From: Betaproteobacteria bacterium
GTDB taxonomy: Bacteria; Pseudomonadota; Gammaproteobacteria; Burkholderiales; SG8-39
Reading direction: 5' to 3'
NCBI GenBank assembly: GCA_011391185.1
Contig: JAABRB010000034.1
Coordinates: 1-17,417 of the forward strand
Length of the DNA: 17,417 bases
The notes below the pieces were generated by a model. The model had not been told where the DNA came from and ran no database searches. It saw only the letters and a program-made list of their open reading frames with translations. This document shows positions 1 through 8,440 of this stretch, in pieces. The position numbers and the translations under genes are program-made. Each line of letters starts with the position of its first letter. The first letter of the stretch is position 1.

Positions 1-1073
1 TGCGGGAGCATCTGCTGGAGCAACTCTCCCTCACGACACTGCCGGACCGGGATCGCAGCCTCGTCGCGGCCCTTGTCGAAGCGCTCGACGAGGCCGGCTA
101 TCTCAGCCAGCCGCTCGAGGAAATCGTGGGTCTGTTTCCGACCGAGCTGGGCGTGGAGCTCGAGGAGCTTGCGATCGCGCTCAAGCACCTGCAGAACCTC
201 GACCCGACCGGTGTCGGCGCACGCAGCCCGGAGGAATGCCTGGAGCTGCAGCTCCTTGCGCTGCTCGAAGGCACCCCGGGCAGGGAGCACGCGCTGCGCA
301 TCGTGCGGGGAAACCTCGGGCTGCTCGCGGCACGGGATTTCGCACGCCTGCGCAAGCTGCTCCAGTGCGACGAGGCCGCCCTGAGAACGGCGCAAAAGCT
401 GATTCAGTCCCTCAACCCGCGCCCGGGTTCGGCGTTCGGCGCCCTCGATACGCGGTACGTGATCGCGGACGTGATCCTGCGCAAGGTGAAGAACGTCTGG
501 GTCGCGAGCCTCAATCCGGCCGCCATGCCGAAGCTGCGCATCAACCGCATCTACGCCGACATCCTGCAGGCAAACCGAGGGAGCTCGGGTGGCCAGCTTG
601 CCTCGCAGCTCCAGGAGGCACGCTGGCTGATCAAGAACGTCCAGCAGCGCTTCGACACGATCCAGCGGGTGTCGCAGGCGATCGTCGACCGGCAGCGCTA
701 TTTCTTCGAGCACGGCGAGGTGGCCATGCGGCCGCTGGTGCTGCGCGAGATCGCGGATACGCTCGGACTCCACGAGTCCACCGTCTCGCGGGTCACCACC
801 CAGAAATTCATGGCGACGCCGCGCGGAATCTTCGAGCTCAAGTACTTCTTTGGCAGCCACGTCGGCACCGATACGGGCGGCGCGTGCTCGGCGACGGCCA
901 TTCGCGCCCTGATCAAGCAGTTCGTCGCGGCAGAGGACGGACGCAAGCCGCTTTCCGACAGCAAGATTTCCGATATCCTCGGCCAGCAGGGCATCGTCGT
1001 GGCGCGACGCACGATCGCGAAATATCGCGAGTCCCTGCAGATCCCGCCGGTCAACCTGCGCAAGTCGCTCTGA
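1..1073 (+). CDS. rpoN: RNA polymerase sigma-54 factor RpoN, C-terminal part (5' end outside window)
   Basis: This is the alternative sigma factor that directs core RNA polymerase to -24/-12 promoters and needs an AAA+ activator. The reading frame is open from the first base (first full codon at 3), so the N-terminal activator-interacting region lies upstream. About 356 residues are visible, out of a usual 450-500. The visible part carries the core-binding domain, then a helix-turn-helix around [20 protein letters not shown]. The C-terminal RpoN box [10 protein letters not shown] (bases 1002-1031) reads the -24 element and differs from the usual ARRTVAKYRE only by a conservative V to I. The gene ends with TGA at 1071-1073. 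Betaproteobacteria commonly place lptB upstream and hpf-ptsN downstream; here ptsN follows directly after 148 bp. The family is certain; only the 5' extent is unknown. Confidence 0.97.
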   Translation, partial: REHLLEQLSLTTLPDRDRSLVAALVEALDEAGYLSQPLEEIVGLFPTELGVELEELAIALKHLQNLDPTGVGARSPEECLELQLLALLEGTPGREHALRIVRGNLGLLAARDFARLRKLLQCDEAALRTAQKLIQSLNPRPGSAFGALDTRYVIADVILRKVKNVWVASLNPAAMPKLRINRIYADILQANRGSSGGQLASQLQEARWLIKNVQQRFDTIQRVSQAIVDRQRYFFEHGEVAMRPLVLREIADTLGLHESTVSRVTTQKFMATPRGIFELKYFFGSHVGTDTGGACSATAIRALIKQFVAAEDGRKPLSDSKISDILGQQGIVVARRTIAKYRESLQIPPVNLRKSL

Positions 1074-1114
1074 CCGCGCGTCCCGGATGCTCCGCCTGCG
1101 CCGTCCAGGCCGGA

Positions 1115-1142
1115 CTGTCGCCCCACGGCAGCGGGGTATAAT
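1115..1142 (+). promoter_or_regulatory. Possible sigma-70 promoter for ptsN-hprK-rapZ
   Basis: A perfect TATAAT hexamer lies at 1137-1142 in the gap between rpoN and ptsN. A poor -35 candidate, CTGTCG at 1115-1120, sits 16 bp upstream. Transcription would begin near 1149, which places the 1168-1182 palindrome in the 5' leader. The -10 match is clear in a GC-rich background, but the weak -35 means the promoter is only a proposal. Confidence 0.4.
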
Positions 1143-1167
1143 TGGCAGTTTCATTGTGATGACACCG

Positions 1168-1182
1168 GTCCCGAGTCGGGAC
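1168..1182. repeat. 15-bp palindrome in the ptsN leader
   Basis: GTCCCGA and TCGGGAC are perfect 7-bp inverted arms around a single G. The site lies 26-40 bp downstream of the TATAAT hexamer and 39 bp before the ptsN start. It could be an operator for a dimeric regulator or, as a 5-bp stem with a 5-nt loop, a small mRNA hairpin. There is no T-tract, so it is not a terminator. Confidence 0.45.
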
Positions 1183-1221
1183 AACCGTCGGACCATTGCC
1201 TGTCAGGAGTCGATCTAGGGA

Positions 1222-1707
1222 ATGAACCTCGTTGCCAAGCTGCTCCCGCCCGCCAACATCGTCCTCGACCTCGAGGTGAGCAGCAAAAAGCGGATGTTCG
1301 AGCAGGTCGGATTGTTGTTCGAGAACAATCAGGGCGTCGCGCGCAGTCTCGTCTTCGAAAGTCTGTTCGCAAGGGAACGTCTGGGCTCGACCGGACTCGG
1401 CCAGGGCGTGGCGATTCCGCACGGCCGCATCAAGGGGCTCAAGGACCCGGTCGGTGCGCTCATTCGGCTCAAGAACCCGGTTCCGTTCGACTCGCCGGAC
1501 GGGAAGCCGGTCACCCTGGTGTTCGTCCTGCTCGTTCCGGAGCAGGCGACCGAGCAGCACCTGCAGATCCTGTCCGAGCTCGCGCAAATGTTCAGTGACC
1601 GCGAGCTCCGCGAGCAGCTCGCGGGCGCCAGCGATCCCGGCGCGCTGCACCTTGCCATCATTGCGTGGCAACCTCATGTTGCAGACAACCGTCGCGCAGC
1701 TGTATGA
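1222..1707 (+). CDS. ptsN: PTS IIA-like nitrogen regulatory protein (EIIA-Ntr)
   Basis: EIIA-Ntr is the terminal phosphoacceptor of the nitrogen phosphotransferase chain (EI-Ntr, NPr, EIIA-Ntr). It is a soluble cytoplasmic regulator that in other bacteria acts on potassium transport, sensor kinases and stress responses. The protein has 161 residues, close to the family norm of about 150-165. The phosphorylated histidine is His67 in the motif GVAIPHGR. The N-terminus MNLVAKLLPPANIVLDLEV matches the typical betaproteobacterial start and supports the ATG at 1222. A GGAG at 1205-1208 lies 13 nt upstream and AGGGA lies immediately upstream. The 3' end overlaps hprK by 32 bp, so the two are very likely co-translated. 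No EI or HPr gene is present in the window. Confidence 0.96.
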   Translation: MNLVAKLLPPANIVLDLEVSSKKRMFEQVGLLFENNQGVARSLVFESLFARERLGSTGLGQGVAIPHGRIKGLKDPVGALIRLKNPVPFDSPDGKPVTLVFVLLVPEQATEQHLQILSELAQMFSDRELREQLAGASDPGALHLAIIAWQPHVADNRRAAV

Positions 1708-2608
1708 CGACAACCGGACGCGCCTGTCGCTCACCTGGGTGTGCGGCGAGGCGGGTAGTGGCGCGCTCATCCGCCAGGATCCGAGCGAGTCGGCCGCGTT
1801 CGTCGGCCATCTCAACCTGATCCATCCCAACCGGATCCAGATCGTCGGGCCGCATGAGGAAGCGCACATCGCCGGGCTGGAGACGGAACGGCTCGGCCGC
1901 GTAATCGAGCGCAGCTTCACGCCCTCGCCCGCCGCGCTGATACTGGCCGACGGAGTCCCCGGCCACCCGGGCGTCCTCGAGTCCGCGGAAGCACGTGGTA
2001 TCGCCGTCCTCCGGAGCCCGCTGCCCGCGGCATTCCTCATCGACAAGCTGCGCCGCTATCTCGCCAGGACGCTCGCGGAGTCGACCGAGCGGCACGGCGT
2101 ATTCATGGACGTTCTCGGCCTCGGCGTGCTGATCACGGGCGATTCCGGGGTGGGCAAGAGCGAACTCGGGCTGGAATTGATCAGCCGGGGCCATGGACTG
2201 GTGGCCGACGATGTCGTGGAGATTCTCCGCATCGGCACCACCCAGCTCGAAGGCCACTGCCCTCCCATGCTCAAGGATTTTCTGGAGGTGCGCGGGCTCG
2301 GCATGCTGAACGTGCGTACCATCTTCGGCGAGACGGCGGTGCGTCCCAAGATGAACCTGCGGCTGCTGGTACACCTGCTCAAGCCGACGCAGTCGACGCC
2401 GCAAATCGAGCGGCTTCCCCTGCACGAGCTTGCGGAGGAAATTCTCGACGTGACCGTGCGCAAGGTCGTGATACCCGTGGCCGCAGGGCGGAACCTGGCG
2501 GTGCTGGTCGAAGCGGCAGTGCGGAATTACATCCTCCAGCTGCGCGGCATCGACAGCACCGGCGAGTTCGTGCAGCGGCAAAAGGCGGAGCTCGACAAGG
2601 GCACCTAG
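1676..2608 (+). CDS. hprK: HPr kinase/phosphorylase
   Basis: HprK is a bifunctional hexameric enzyme that phosphorylates and dephosphorylates a serine of HPr/NPr. In proteobacteria without full sugar PTS it is linked to the nitrogen-PTS genes. The protein has 310 residues, the usual length. Visible catalytic elements are His140 (RHGV), the P-loop GDSGVGKS at 155-162 with Lys161, the acidic pair Asp178-Asp179 (ADDVVEI), and the HprK signature around LEVRGLGMLNVRTIFGE at 203-219. The start is placed at the ATG at 1676, inside the end of ptsN, because the protein from there (MLQTTVAQLYDDNRTRL) matches the family N-terminus; upstream in-frame sequence is ptsN read in another frame. No clear Shine-Dalgarno precedes it, so translational coupling to ptsN is likely. 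rapZ begins 4 nt after the stop. Confidence 0.96.
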   Translation: MLQTTVAQLYDDNRTRLSLTWVCGEAGSGALIRQDPSESAAFVGHLNLIHPNRIQIVGPHEEAHIAGLETERLGRVIERSFTPSPAALILADGVPGHPGVLESAEARGIAVLRSPLPAAFLIDKLRRYLARTLAESTERHGVFMDVLGLGVLITGDSGVGKSELGLELISRGHGLVADDVVEILRIGTTQLEGHCPPMLKDFLEVRGLGMLNVRTIFGETAVRPKMNLRLLVHLLKPTQSTPQIERLPLHELAEEILDVTVRKVVIPVAAGRNLAVLVEAAVRNYILQLRGIDSTGEFVQRQKAELDKGT

Positions 2609-2612
2609 TTCG

Positions 2613-3464
2613 ATGCTGCTGGTCATCGTCAGCGGGCTGTCCGGGTCTGGAAAGAGCGTCGCGCTGAACGTGCTCGAGGACGCCGCGTATTACTGCGTCG
2701 ACAACCTTCCGGCGACGCTGCTCGGCGAGACCGTCAGCTTCCTGAAGAATGCGGGCTACGAGCGGATCGCAGTGAGCGTGGACGCCCGCAGCGGGCCGGC
2801 GCTCGACGCACTGCCGAGCTCGGTCGAGGCGCTCAAGGAACGCGGCATCGACGTGCGCCTGCTGTTTCTGGACGCGAAGAACGACACCCTGATCAAGCGG
2901 TTCTCGGAAACCCGGCGCCGCCACCCGCTCGCGGGGGCGAAGCTCACGCTGGACGAATCGATCTCGCACGAGCGCGAGCTGCTGGCGCCCGTCGGCGAGC
3001 TCGGCCACCACATCGACACGAGCGACATCGCGGCGAACACGCTGCGCGGCTGGATCAAGGATCTCGTCGAGATCGACCGTTCCGGGATGACGCTGCTCTT
3101 CGAATCATTCGGATTCAAGCAGGGCATTCCGCTGGACGCGGACATGGTCTTCGACGTGCGCTGCCTGCCGAATCCCTTCTACGATACGCGACTGCGTCCG
3201 CTCACGGGCCTGGATGCCGAGGTGATCACCTTTCTGGACGCCCTGCCCGAAGTCGGGCGGATGGAGGGCGACATCGGCGACTACATCGCCCGCTGGCTGC
3301 CGGCCTTCCAGCGCGACAGCCGTGCCTATCTCACCGTGGCGCTGGGCTGCACCGGCGGTCAGCACCGCTCGGTCTACTTCGCCGAGCGGCTCGCGCGGCG
3401 CTTTCGCGCGGACGCGCCGGTGCTCGTGCGCCATCGCCAGCTGGCGCGCGATGCGGAAGCATGA
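2613..3464 (+). CDS. rapZ: RNase adapter / nucleotide-binding protein RapZ
   Basis: RapZ (YvcJ/YhbJ family) is a P-loop protein that in Escherichia coli binds small RNAs and glucosamine-6-phosphate and directs RNase E to GlmZ. In other lineages its role is less clear, so the sRNA function is inherited from the family rather than shown here. The protein has 283 residues, the family norm. The Walker A motif GLSGSGKS spans 8-15 near the N-terminus, followed by the family hallmark YYCVDNLP. The conserved C-terminal block GCTGGQHRSVYFAERL is intact. The ATG at 2613 is 4 nt after the hprK stop, and the position of the Walker motif supports this start. It is the fourth gene of the sigma-54/nitrogen-PTS cluster. 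Confidence 0.95.
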   Translation: MLLVIVSGLSGSGKSVALNVLEDAAYYCVDNLPATLLGETVSFLKNAGYERIAVSVDARSGPALDALPSSVEALKERGIDVRLLFLDAKNDTLIKRFSETRRRHPLAGAKLTLDESISHERELLAPVGELGHHIDTSDIAANTLRGWIKDLVEIDRSGMTLLFESFGFKQGIPLDADMVFDVRCLPNPFYDTRLRPLTGLDAEVITFLDALPEVGRMEGDIGDYIARWLPAFQRDSRAYLTVALGCTGGQHRSVYFAERLARRFRADAPVLVRHRQLARDAEA

Positions 3465-3495
3465 CGCTGCCACCCACCCCGACGCAGAGGAGTCA

Positions 3496-4101
3496 ATGAT
3501 GTCCGGCGCCGCCGACACGATACCCATCTTTCCGCTGGGCACCGTGCTCTTTCCCGGAGGCCTGTTGCCGTTGCGCGTGTTCGAGACGCGTTACATGGAC
3601 ATGACACGCGAGCGCATGAAGGCGCAGCAGCCGTTCGGTGTCTGCCTGATCAGCTCGGGCCAGGAGGTTGGCGAAGCGGCCGTTCCCGAAAGCATCGGGT
3701 GCCTCGCACACATCCGGGATTGGGACATGCAGGACCTCGGCGTCCTCAGCCTGCGCACCCTGGGCGGACAGCGCTTCCGGATCCGCGACAGTGAAGTCAC
3801 CGCGCAGGGGCTGGTGCGCGCGAGCGTCGAGATGATCACGCCCGAGCCGGCCAGGACGCTGCCGGCCGAGTTTGCCGTCTGCGCGAACCTTCTGGAGATG
3901 GTGGTCGTGGACAAAGGCGCGGCCGTGTTTGCCGAGCCGCACCAGTTCAACGACGCGACGTGGGTCGGATACCGGCTCACCGAGATTCTGCCGGTGCCGC
4001 TGGCAGCCAAACAGCGGCTGCTCGAGCTCGACGACAGCGTATTGCGGCTACAGATCCTGCACCGCTTCCTGGAGCAACGAGGCCTGCTCGCCGAAAACTG
4101 A
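3496..4101 (+). CDS. LON peptidase substrate-binding domain protein (no protease domain)
   Basis: This 201-residue protein consists only of a LON N-terminal (substrate-binding) domain. It begins with IPIFPLGTVLFPGGLLPLRV, continues with FETRYMDM, and ends in a helical segment (AKQRLLELDDSVLRLQ). It lacks the AAA+ ATPase and the Ser-Lys protease domains of true Lon, so it is not a protease; stand-alone LON-domain proteins of this size are widespread in proteobacteria and their function is not established. The Shine-Dalgarno AGGAG (3488-3492) lies 3 nt from the ATG at 3496 and 6 nt from the adjacent ATG at 3499, so 3499 is an equally good start. It follows rapZ by 31 nt and probably ends this operon. 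Its last 54 bp overlap the 3' end of mutY on the other strand. Confidence 0.9.
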   Translation: MMSGAADTIPIFPLGTVLFPGGLLPLRVFETRYMDMTRERMKAQQPFGVCLISSGQEVGEAAVPESIGCLAHIRDWDMQDLGVLSLRTLGGQRFRIRDSEVTAQGLVRASVEMITPEPARTLPAEFAVCANLLEMVVVDKGAAVFAEPHQFNDATWVGYRLTEILPVPLAAKQRLLELDDSVLRLQILHRFLEQRGLLAEN

Positions 4102-5136
4102 TTCGGCGAGCCGCGCCAACAGCCGTTTGACCGGCGCGGGGAGCGCAGCCGTGGCAACCGAATCGAGCGATACCCACATGCTTCCCGGCTCCGCCGCGCG
4201 AGGCACAAGCGCATCGACGTCGATCAGCATGGGCTGAATCTCGAGCGTGAAGTGGGTGAAAGTGTGGCGCATCGGCGCCAGCCGGTCGATTCGCCGCACA
4301 TCGCAACCGAACCGCCGCCCCACTGCGCCCGGCAGATCGGCGTCGGTCGCCAGCTCGGGGAGGCTCCAGAGCCCGCCCCATACCCCGCTTGCGGGTCGTT
4401 TCTCGAGCAGCACATCGCCCCCGTGGCGCAGAACCGCCATCACCGTGCCGCGGGTCGGGACCTTTCGACGGGGCCGCGGCGTGGGCAACTCATCGACGCG
4501 ATCCGCCGCGCGCGCGCCGCAAGTCGTGTGCACCGGGCAGCGCGAACAGGCCGGACGCCGGCTGGTGCAGATCATCGCGCCGAGATCCATGAGCCCCTGG
4601 ATGTACGGCGCCACGGCCTGCTTTGGAAGCAGCGATTCGGCAAGCGACCACAGTTCGCCTTCCACCACGCGGTCACCGGGAAATCCTTCCACGAGAAAAT
4701 GCCGCGCCAGCAGGCGCTTGACGTTCCCGTCGAGAATCGCGGCGCGCGCGCCGAAGGCGAAACCCGCGATTGCGGCCGCCGTCGACCGCCCGATACCCGG
4801 CAATTGCTCGATCTCGGCAAGGGACCCGGGGAAGACCCCCTCGTGCTCCGTCGCGACGATTTGCGCGGCGCGATGCAGATTCCGGGCCCGGGAGTAGTAG
4901 CCGAGCCCGCTCCACAAACGCATCACGTCATCCAGCGGGGCGGCCGCCAGAGTCGCGATATCCGGAAATCGCGCCATGAATCGGGCGAAGAACGGAACCA
5001 CCGTGGCGACCTGGGTCTGCTGGAGCATGATCTCCGATACCCAGATCGTGTAAGGATCACGCGTTCCCTGCCACGGCAGATCGCGGCGCCCGGCGTGGCC
5101 CTGCCAGCGCACCACCCGACGGGCGAACTCGCTCAT
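4048..5136 (-). CDS. mutY: A/G-specific adenine DNA glycosylase MutY
   Basis: MutY removes adenine mispaired with 8-oxoguanine in the GO repair system. The 362-residue protein is full length. The HhH-GPD fold is visible: catalytic Glu35 in SEIMLQQTQV, the helix-hairpin-helix LPGIGRSTAAAI at 112-123, and catalytic Asp136 in ILDGNVKRLL. The [4Fe-4S] ligands are Cys190, Cys197, Cys200 and Cys206, with the classic C-x6-C-x2-C-x5-C spacing. A C-terminal NUDIX-like 8-oxoG recognition domain follows from about residue 225, including the MRHTFTHFTLEI segment. Its ATG shares the sequence ATGA with the stop of the upstream asmA-like gene, so the two are coupled. The 3' end runs 54 bp into the convergent LON-domain gene. 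Confidence 0.97.
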   Translation of the reverse strand: MSEFARRVVRWQGHAGRRDLPWQGTRDPYTIWVSEIMLQQTQVATVVPFFARFMARFPDIATLAAAPLDDVMRLWSGLGYYSRARNLHRAAQIVATEHEGVFPGSLAEIEQLPGIGRSTAAAIAGFAFGARAAILDGNVKRLLARHFLVEGFPGDRVVEGELWSLAESLLPKQAVAPYIQGLMDLGAMICTSRRPACSRCPVHTTCGARAADRVDELPTPRPRRKVPTRGTVMAVLRHGGDVLLEKRPASGVWGGLWSLPELATDADLPGAVGRRFGCDVRRIDRLAPMRHTFTHFTLEIQPMLIDVDALVPRAAEPGSMWVSLDSVATAALPAPVKRLLARLAESVFGEQASLLQEAVQDL

Positions 5137-7448
5137 TTACGTTTGAATATGCCGCGCAGCGAGTCCCCAATGCTGCCGCCCGAGCCCTGCTGTCCGCCAC
5201 TCGAACCCTGCTGCCCGCCACCCAGGCGGCGCTCGATCTCGCGTGTGACCGCACTCTTGGCCGCATCGGCGGCGAGTGCACCGACGTCGACCTGATATTT
5301 CAGGTTGTCGAACGTTCCGGTGACGCGCACCGGCGCAGTCAGGCCGCGCACGTCGGACACGTCCTTGCCACCCTGGCCGGTCGATGTCGCGACGATCGTC
5401 GCCTTTAACGTGTAATCGATCGAATCGGCGCCGATGTTGATGTCGCCCGCGCCGGAGAGCCGCAGGAGCGGCGACTTGCCCTGCAGATCCTCGTTGTGCG
5501 CGACTCCGTTCCTGATCACGAAACTGGCCGAAAGCTCGCTGAAGTCGGTCTTCGCGTCCCCCTGCGCCTGCCCCTCCATGGTCTTCTGCGAGCCCAGCAG
5601 TGACTGGGCCTTCCGGAGCGTGCCCGCGACGTCGACTCCCTTGATCGCACCGTCGCGGAGATTCACGCTCGACGTCCCGTTCAGGCCCTTCTTGAGAGCA
5701 CCCACGGTCGCTCCGGCGGTGGTCACATCGAGCATCACGGTCCCGCGCCCCTCGACGAGATCCTTGTCGGCGACGTCGCGCAGCAGCGGCCCGATTTCGA
5801 CGCCCTGGAGCTGCTGCTTGACTGCGAATGCGTTCGAATTGGCGTTGACACTCGCGTTGCCCGCCACGGTGCCCTTGTAGAGATTTGCCGCGATCGGATC
5901 GACGTCGACGCGACCGCCCGCCGCACGCAGCTTGACCTGTACGTTCTGCGCCTTGATGTTGTTGACCGTAAGCGCGCCAATGCGGAGGCTGCCGTTGGCA
6001 TTCAGGGTCTTGAGCGCGGAAAGATCGATTTTGGGATCCGCGCCTGCGCCACCCTGACCCGCGCCACCGCCTCCGGCTGGCGGCTTGGCACCGGCCTTCT
6101 TCGGCGGCAGATACCGGTCGACATTCAGTTGATCCGCCGCCACGTCGAAGCTGATCGCAGGCGCCGCGAAGTTCGCGACCGACGCCTTCGCCTGGATGGT
6201 GCTGTCGTCCACCTTTGCGACAAGATCGGTCTGCACCGTCTGCTTGTTCCAATTCACGCCCGCGCTTCCCGACAGCGCGATCTTTATGGTCTTCGCCGCA
6301 AGATCCGGACTCGATATGGTGAAATCGCCGGCGATCTTTGCGAGCCGCGCCTCGCTCGCAGCGAGATTGAGGGACACGGGCGTGGCGAGCTTGCCCTGCA
6401 CGGCAAGATCGCCTTGCTTGATGTTCATATCGGCCGCGAAGCTCGCGAACTCGACCTGCTTGCCCTTCGCCTCGACGGCGGCGAGCGCGAGCTTCACATC
6501 GATCGCCTGCTCGCCACGCGCGAGCTTGAGCACGCCGTCAATCGCCTGGCTTTGCGCCTCGTCCGGAGCAAGCGCGAGCTTGGGGATTGAAAAACGCGCC
6601 TCCAGACCCTCCTTGGACTTTGCGCTGATCTCGACACCGGAAAGATTGACGCGCTGGCGCTTCGGCTCGATCGCGAGGTCGCCCTTGACCGTAGCGTCGA
6701 GACCCGCGAGTCCGGGCGCATCCCCCTTTACCTTCGCATCGAGGCCCGTCAAAGCCACCGCCTGCGTTTCGAAGTCGATCCGGTAGCCGGAGGAGAGCGT
6801 CGCGTCGAGCGCGAGCTTGGGCTGCGCGCCATCGATGCGACCCGAGAAGCTCAGCTTGCCGGGCACGCCGCTCGCGATGCGCCCGGTTGTGAGGTCGAGC
6901 TTCGACACCCGGACGGCGGTCCCATTCTGCTCGTCGCGCCAGCTGACATTGGCGTTCCGGAGCTCGATTCCGCCGATGTCGAGCACCGGCGCCTTCCCGT
7001 CTGCGCCGGGCGCCGTCGCCTTGCCGGGCTCTCCGGGCTTCTGCGCCGACGCGCCGGTGAGATCGTCGACGTTCGTCCGCCCGTCCTTGCCGCGGACGAG
7101 GTCGACGCTGAGATCGGAAAGCGTCACCCGGTCGACGATCACCTGCTTCGAAAGGAGCGGAATGAGCGCCACTGCGACCCGTGCCGCGCCGATACGCGCG
7201 AATGCCTTGCTCCCGTTCGGCTCGGACAGTGCGAGGCGATCGACGGCGGCACCGAGCTTCGGGAAAAAGGTGAGCCCGATCTTTCCGTCGATCGTCAGCG
7301 TCCGGCCAGTCTTCTCCTTCACCAGCTTGACGATCTCCGGCTTGTACTTCTCGGGATCGAACGTTGCGGCGACGTAGGCGACAACGATTACCACGACCAG
7401 AATGAGCGCGGCAAACGCCCAGAAAATGTACTTGATCCGTTTACCCAT
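5133..7448 (-). CDS. AsmA family protein
   Basis: AsmA-like proteins are inner-membrane-anchored periplasmic proteins related to the bridge-like lipid transfer superfamily, and are linked to outer-membrane biogenesis. The 771-residue protein begins MGKRIKYIFWAF with one hydrophobic anchor at about residues 6-28, then the AsmA domain (PEIVKLVKEKTGRTL, GLTFFPKLGA). A long beta-rich region follows, and the conserved AsmA C-terminal part contains GRGTVMLDVTTAGA. A Gly/Pro/Lys-rich linker lies near residues 447-470. The last 30 residues are Gly/Gln/Ser-rich with the hexamer GGQQGS twice, ending DSLRGIFKRK. The start at 7448 is chosen for the GGGGGAG Shine-Dalgarno just upstream; a GTG at 7466 would add six residues. 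It sits between the 5'-nucleotidase and mutY, apparently in one operon. The cargo is unknown. Confidence 0.9.
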   Translation of the reverse strand: MGKRIKYIFWAFAALILVVVIVVAYVAATFDPEKYKPEIVKLVKEKTGRTLTIDGKIGLTFFPKLGAAVDRLALSEPNGSKAFARIGAARVAVALIPLLSKQVIVDRVTLSDLSVDLVRGKDGRTNVDDLTGASAQKPGEPGKATAPGADGKAPVLDIGGIELRNANVSWRDEQNGTAVRVSKLDLTTGRIASGVPGKLSFSGRIDGAQPKLALDATLSSGYRIDFETQAVALTGLDAKVKGDAPGLAGLDATVKGDLAIEPKRQRVNLSGVEISAKSKEGLEARFSIPKLALAPDEAQSQAIDGVLKLARGEQAIDVKLALAAVEAKGKQVEFASFAADMNIKQGDLAVQGKLATPVSLNLAASEARLAKIAGDFTISSPDLAAKTIKIALSGSAGVNWNKQTVQTDLVAKVDDSTIQAKASVANFAAPAISFDVAADQLNVDRYLPPKKAGAKPPAGGGGAGQGGAGADPKIDLSALKTLNANGSLRIGALTVNNIKAQNVQVKLRAAGGRVDVDPIAANLYKGTVAGNASVNANSNAFAVKQQLQGVEIGPLLRDVADKDLVEGRGTVMLDVTTAGATVGALKKGLNGTSSVNLRDGAIKGVDVAGTLRKAQSLLGSQKTMEGQAQGDAKTDFSELSASFVIRNGVAHNEDLQGKSPLLRLSGAGDINIGADSIDYTLKATIVATSTGQGGKDVSDVRGLTAPVRVTGTFDNLKYQVDVGALAADAAKSAVTREIERRLGGGQQGSSGGQQGSGGSIGDSLRGIFKRK

Positions 7449-7466
7449 GCTCTCCCCCGTGATCAC

Positions 7467-8372
7467 TCACTCGTTGGCGATGCCGAACGGCACATGGCCG
7501 GTGGCAACGTGACCCCGCGCGGAGTCGCAATGCCCGCGCTGGTCGTCGAAGAAAATGTCCGCGCCGAACGCCTTCAGAAACCGGCCCTTGTCCAGCCCGC
7601 CCAGGAACAGCGCCTCGTCGATGCGAATGTCCCATGCCCGCAGGGTGCGGACGACCCGCTCATGGGCGGGAGCACTGCGGGCCGTGACGAGCGCGGTCCG
7701 AATCGGAGAGCCGTCCGGAGAGAACTCCGACTGGATGCGGTGCAGCGCCGCGAGAAATTCCTTGAAGGGGCCTCCGGCGAGCGGTTCCCGCGCCGCGCTG
7801 ACCTCGGTCGCCGTGAATCGCGCCAGACCCTCGGACTTGTAAACCCGCTCCGCTTCATCCGAGAACAGTACCGCGTCTCCGTCGAACGCGATGCGCAATT
7901 CGGCGCTTTCAACCAGGTTCTGGCCGACATTTGACGGCAGGATGGTCGCCGCAGCATGACCGGCTTCGAGCGCTTTCCGCACGTCGGCGGGATTCGCCGA
8001 GAGAAAGAGGTGCGCATCGAACGCCGGCACGTACGGGTACGTGCTCTCGCCGCCGGTGAACGCGGCGCGCGTGATCTCGAGCCCGAAGTGTTCGATCGAA
8101 TTCATGATTCGCAGACCCGTGTCCGCGGTGTTTCGCGATAGCAGGATCACCTCCACGCGCGGCCGCTCGGGCTGCCGGACATTCAGGGCCAGAAGCTTCT
8201 TCACGAGGGGAAACGCGATCCCCGGCGTGAGAACTTCGTCCTCGTGTTCGCGCTGGTATTGAAAGTAGGCCGCGACGCCCTGTTCCTCGAACACGCGATT
8301 CGACGCCTCGAGATCGAACAGCGCCCGAGAGGAAATCGCGACGACGAGTCGTCCGTCGATACTAGAAGCCAT
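7467..8372 (-). CDS. 5'-nucleotidase, HAD-like (cytosolic 5'-nucleotidase I type)
   Basis: This 301-residue protein belongs to the bacterial 5'-nucleotidase family related to mammalian cytosolic 5'-nucleotidase I, which dephosphorylates nucleoside monophosphates. HAD motifs are visible: motif I FDGDAVLFSDE (DxDxV at 164-168), motif II LVTAR (228-232), the motif III lysine in GLDKGRF (Lys262), and motif IV DIFFDDQ with Asp276-Asp277. The family N-terminal segment LVVAISSRALFDLE and the EHEDEVLTPGIAFP stretch are also present. Start 8372 is chosen because the protein then begins directly before the conserved segment; an in-frame upstream extension to 8465 is low in similarity and runs into palindromic repeats. 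No strong Shine-Dalgarno is seen. The stop is separated from the asmA-like start by only 18 nt. The substrate preference cannot be read. Confidence 0.88.
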   Translation of the reverse strand: MASSIDGRLVVAISSRALFDLEASNRVFEEQGVAAYFQYQREHEDEVLTPGIAFPLVKKLLALNVRQPERPRVEVILLSRNTADTGLRIMNSIEHFGLEITRAAFTGGESTYPYVPAFDAHLFLSANPADVRKALEAGHAAATILPSNVGQNLVESAELRIAFDGDAVLFSDEAERVYKSEGLARFTATEVSAAREPLAGGPFKEFLAALHRIQSEFSPDGSPIRTALVTARSAPAHERVVRTLRAWDIRIDEALFLGGLDKGRFLKAFGADIFFDDQRGHCDSARGHVATGHVPFGIANE

Positions 8373-8418
8373 CTCGAAATCGCAGCCGTGCTTCTCCCTG
8401 CAAGAGCGGTCGAACGAG

Positions 8419-8438
8419 CAAGGGGGAATTCCCCCTTG
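8419..8438. repeat. Perfect 20-bp palindrome
   Basis: CAAGGGGGAATTCCCCCTTG is a perfect inverted repeat with no spacer. It lies in the divergent gap (8373-8646) between the nucleotidase and the EamA transporter. It is the first of a run of palindromes and probably part of the same intergenic element. A regulator operator is possible, but the flanking repeats make a repeat element more likely. Confidence 0.7.
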
Positions 8439-8440
8439 TA

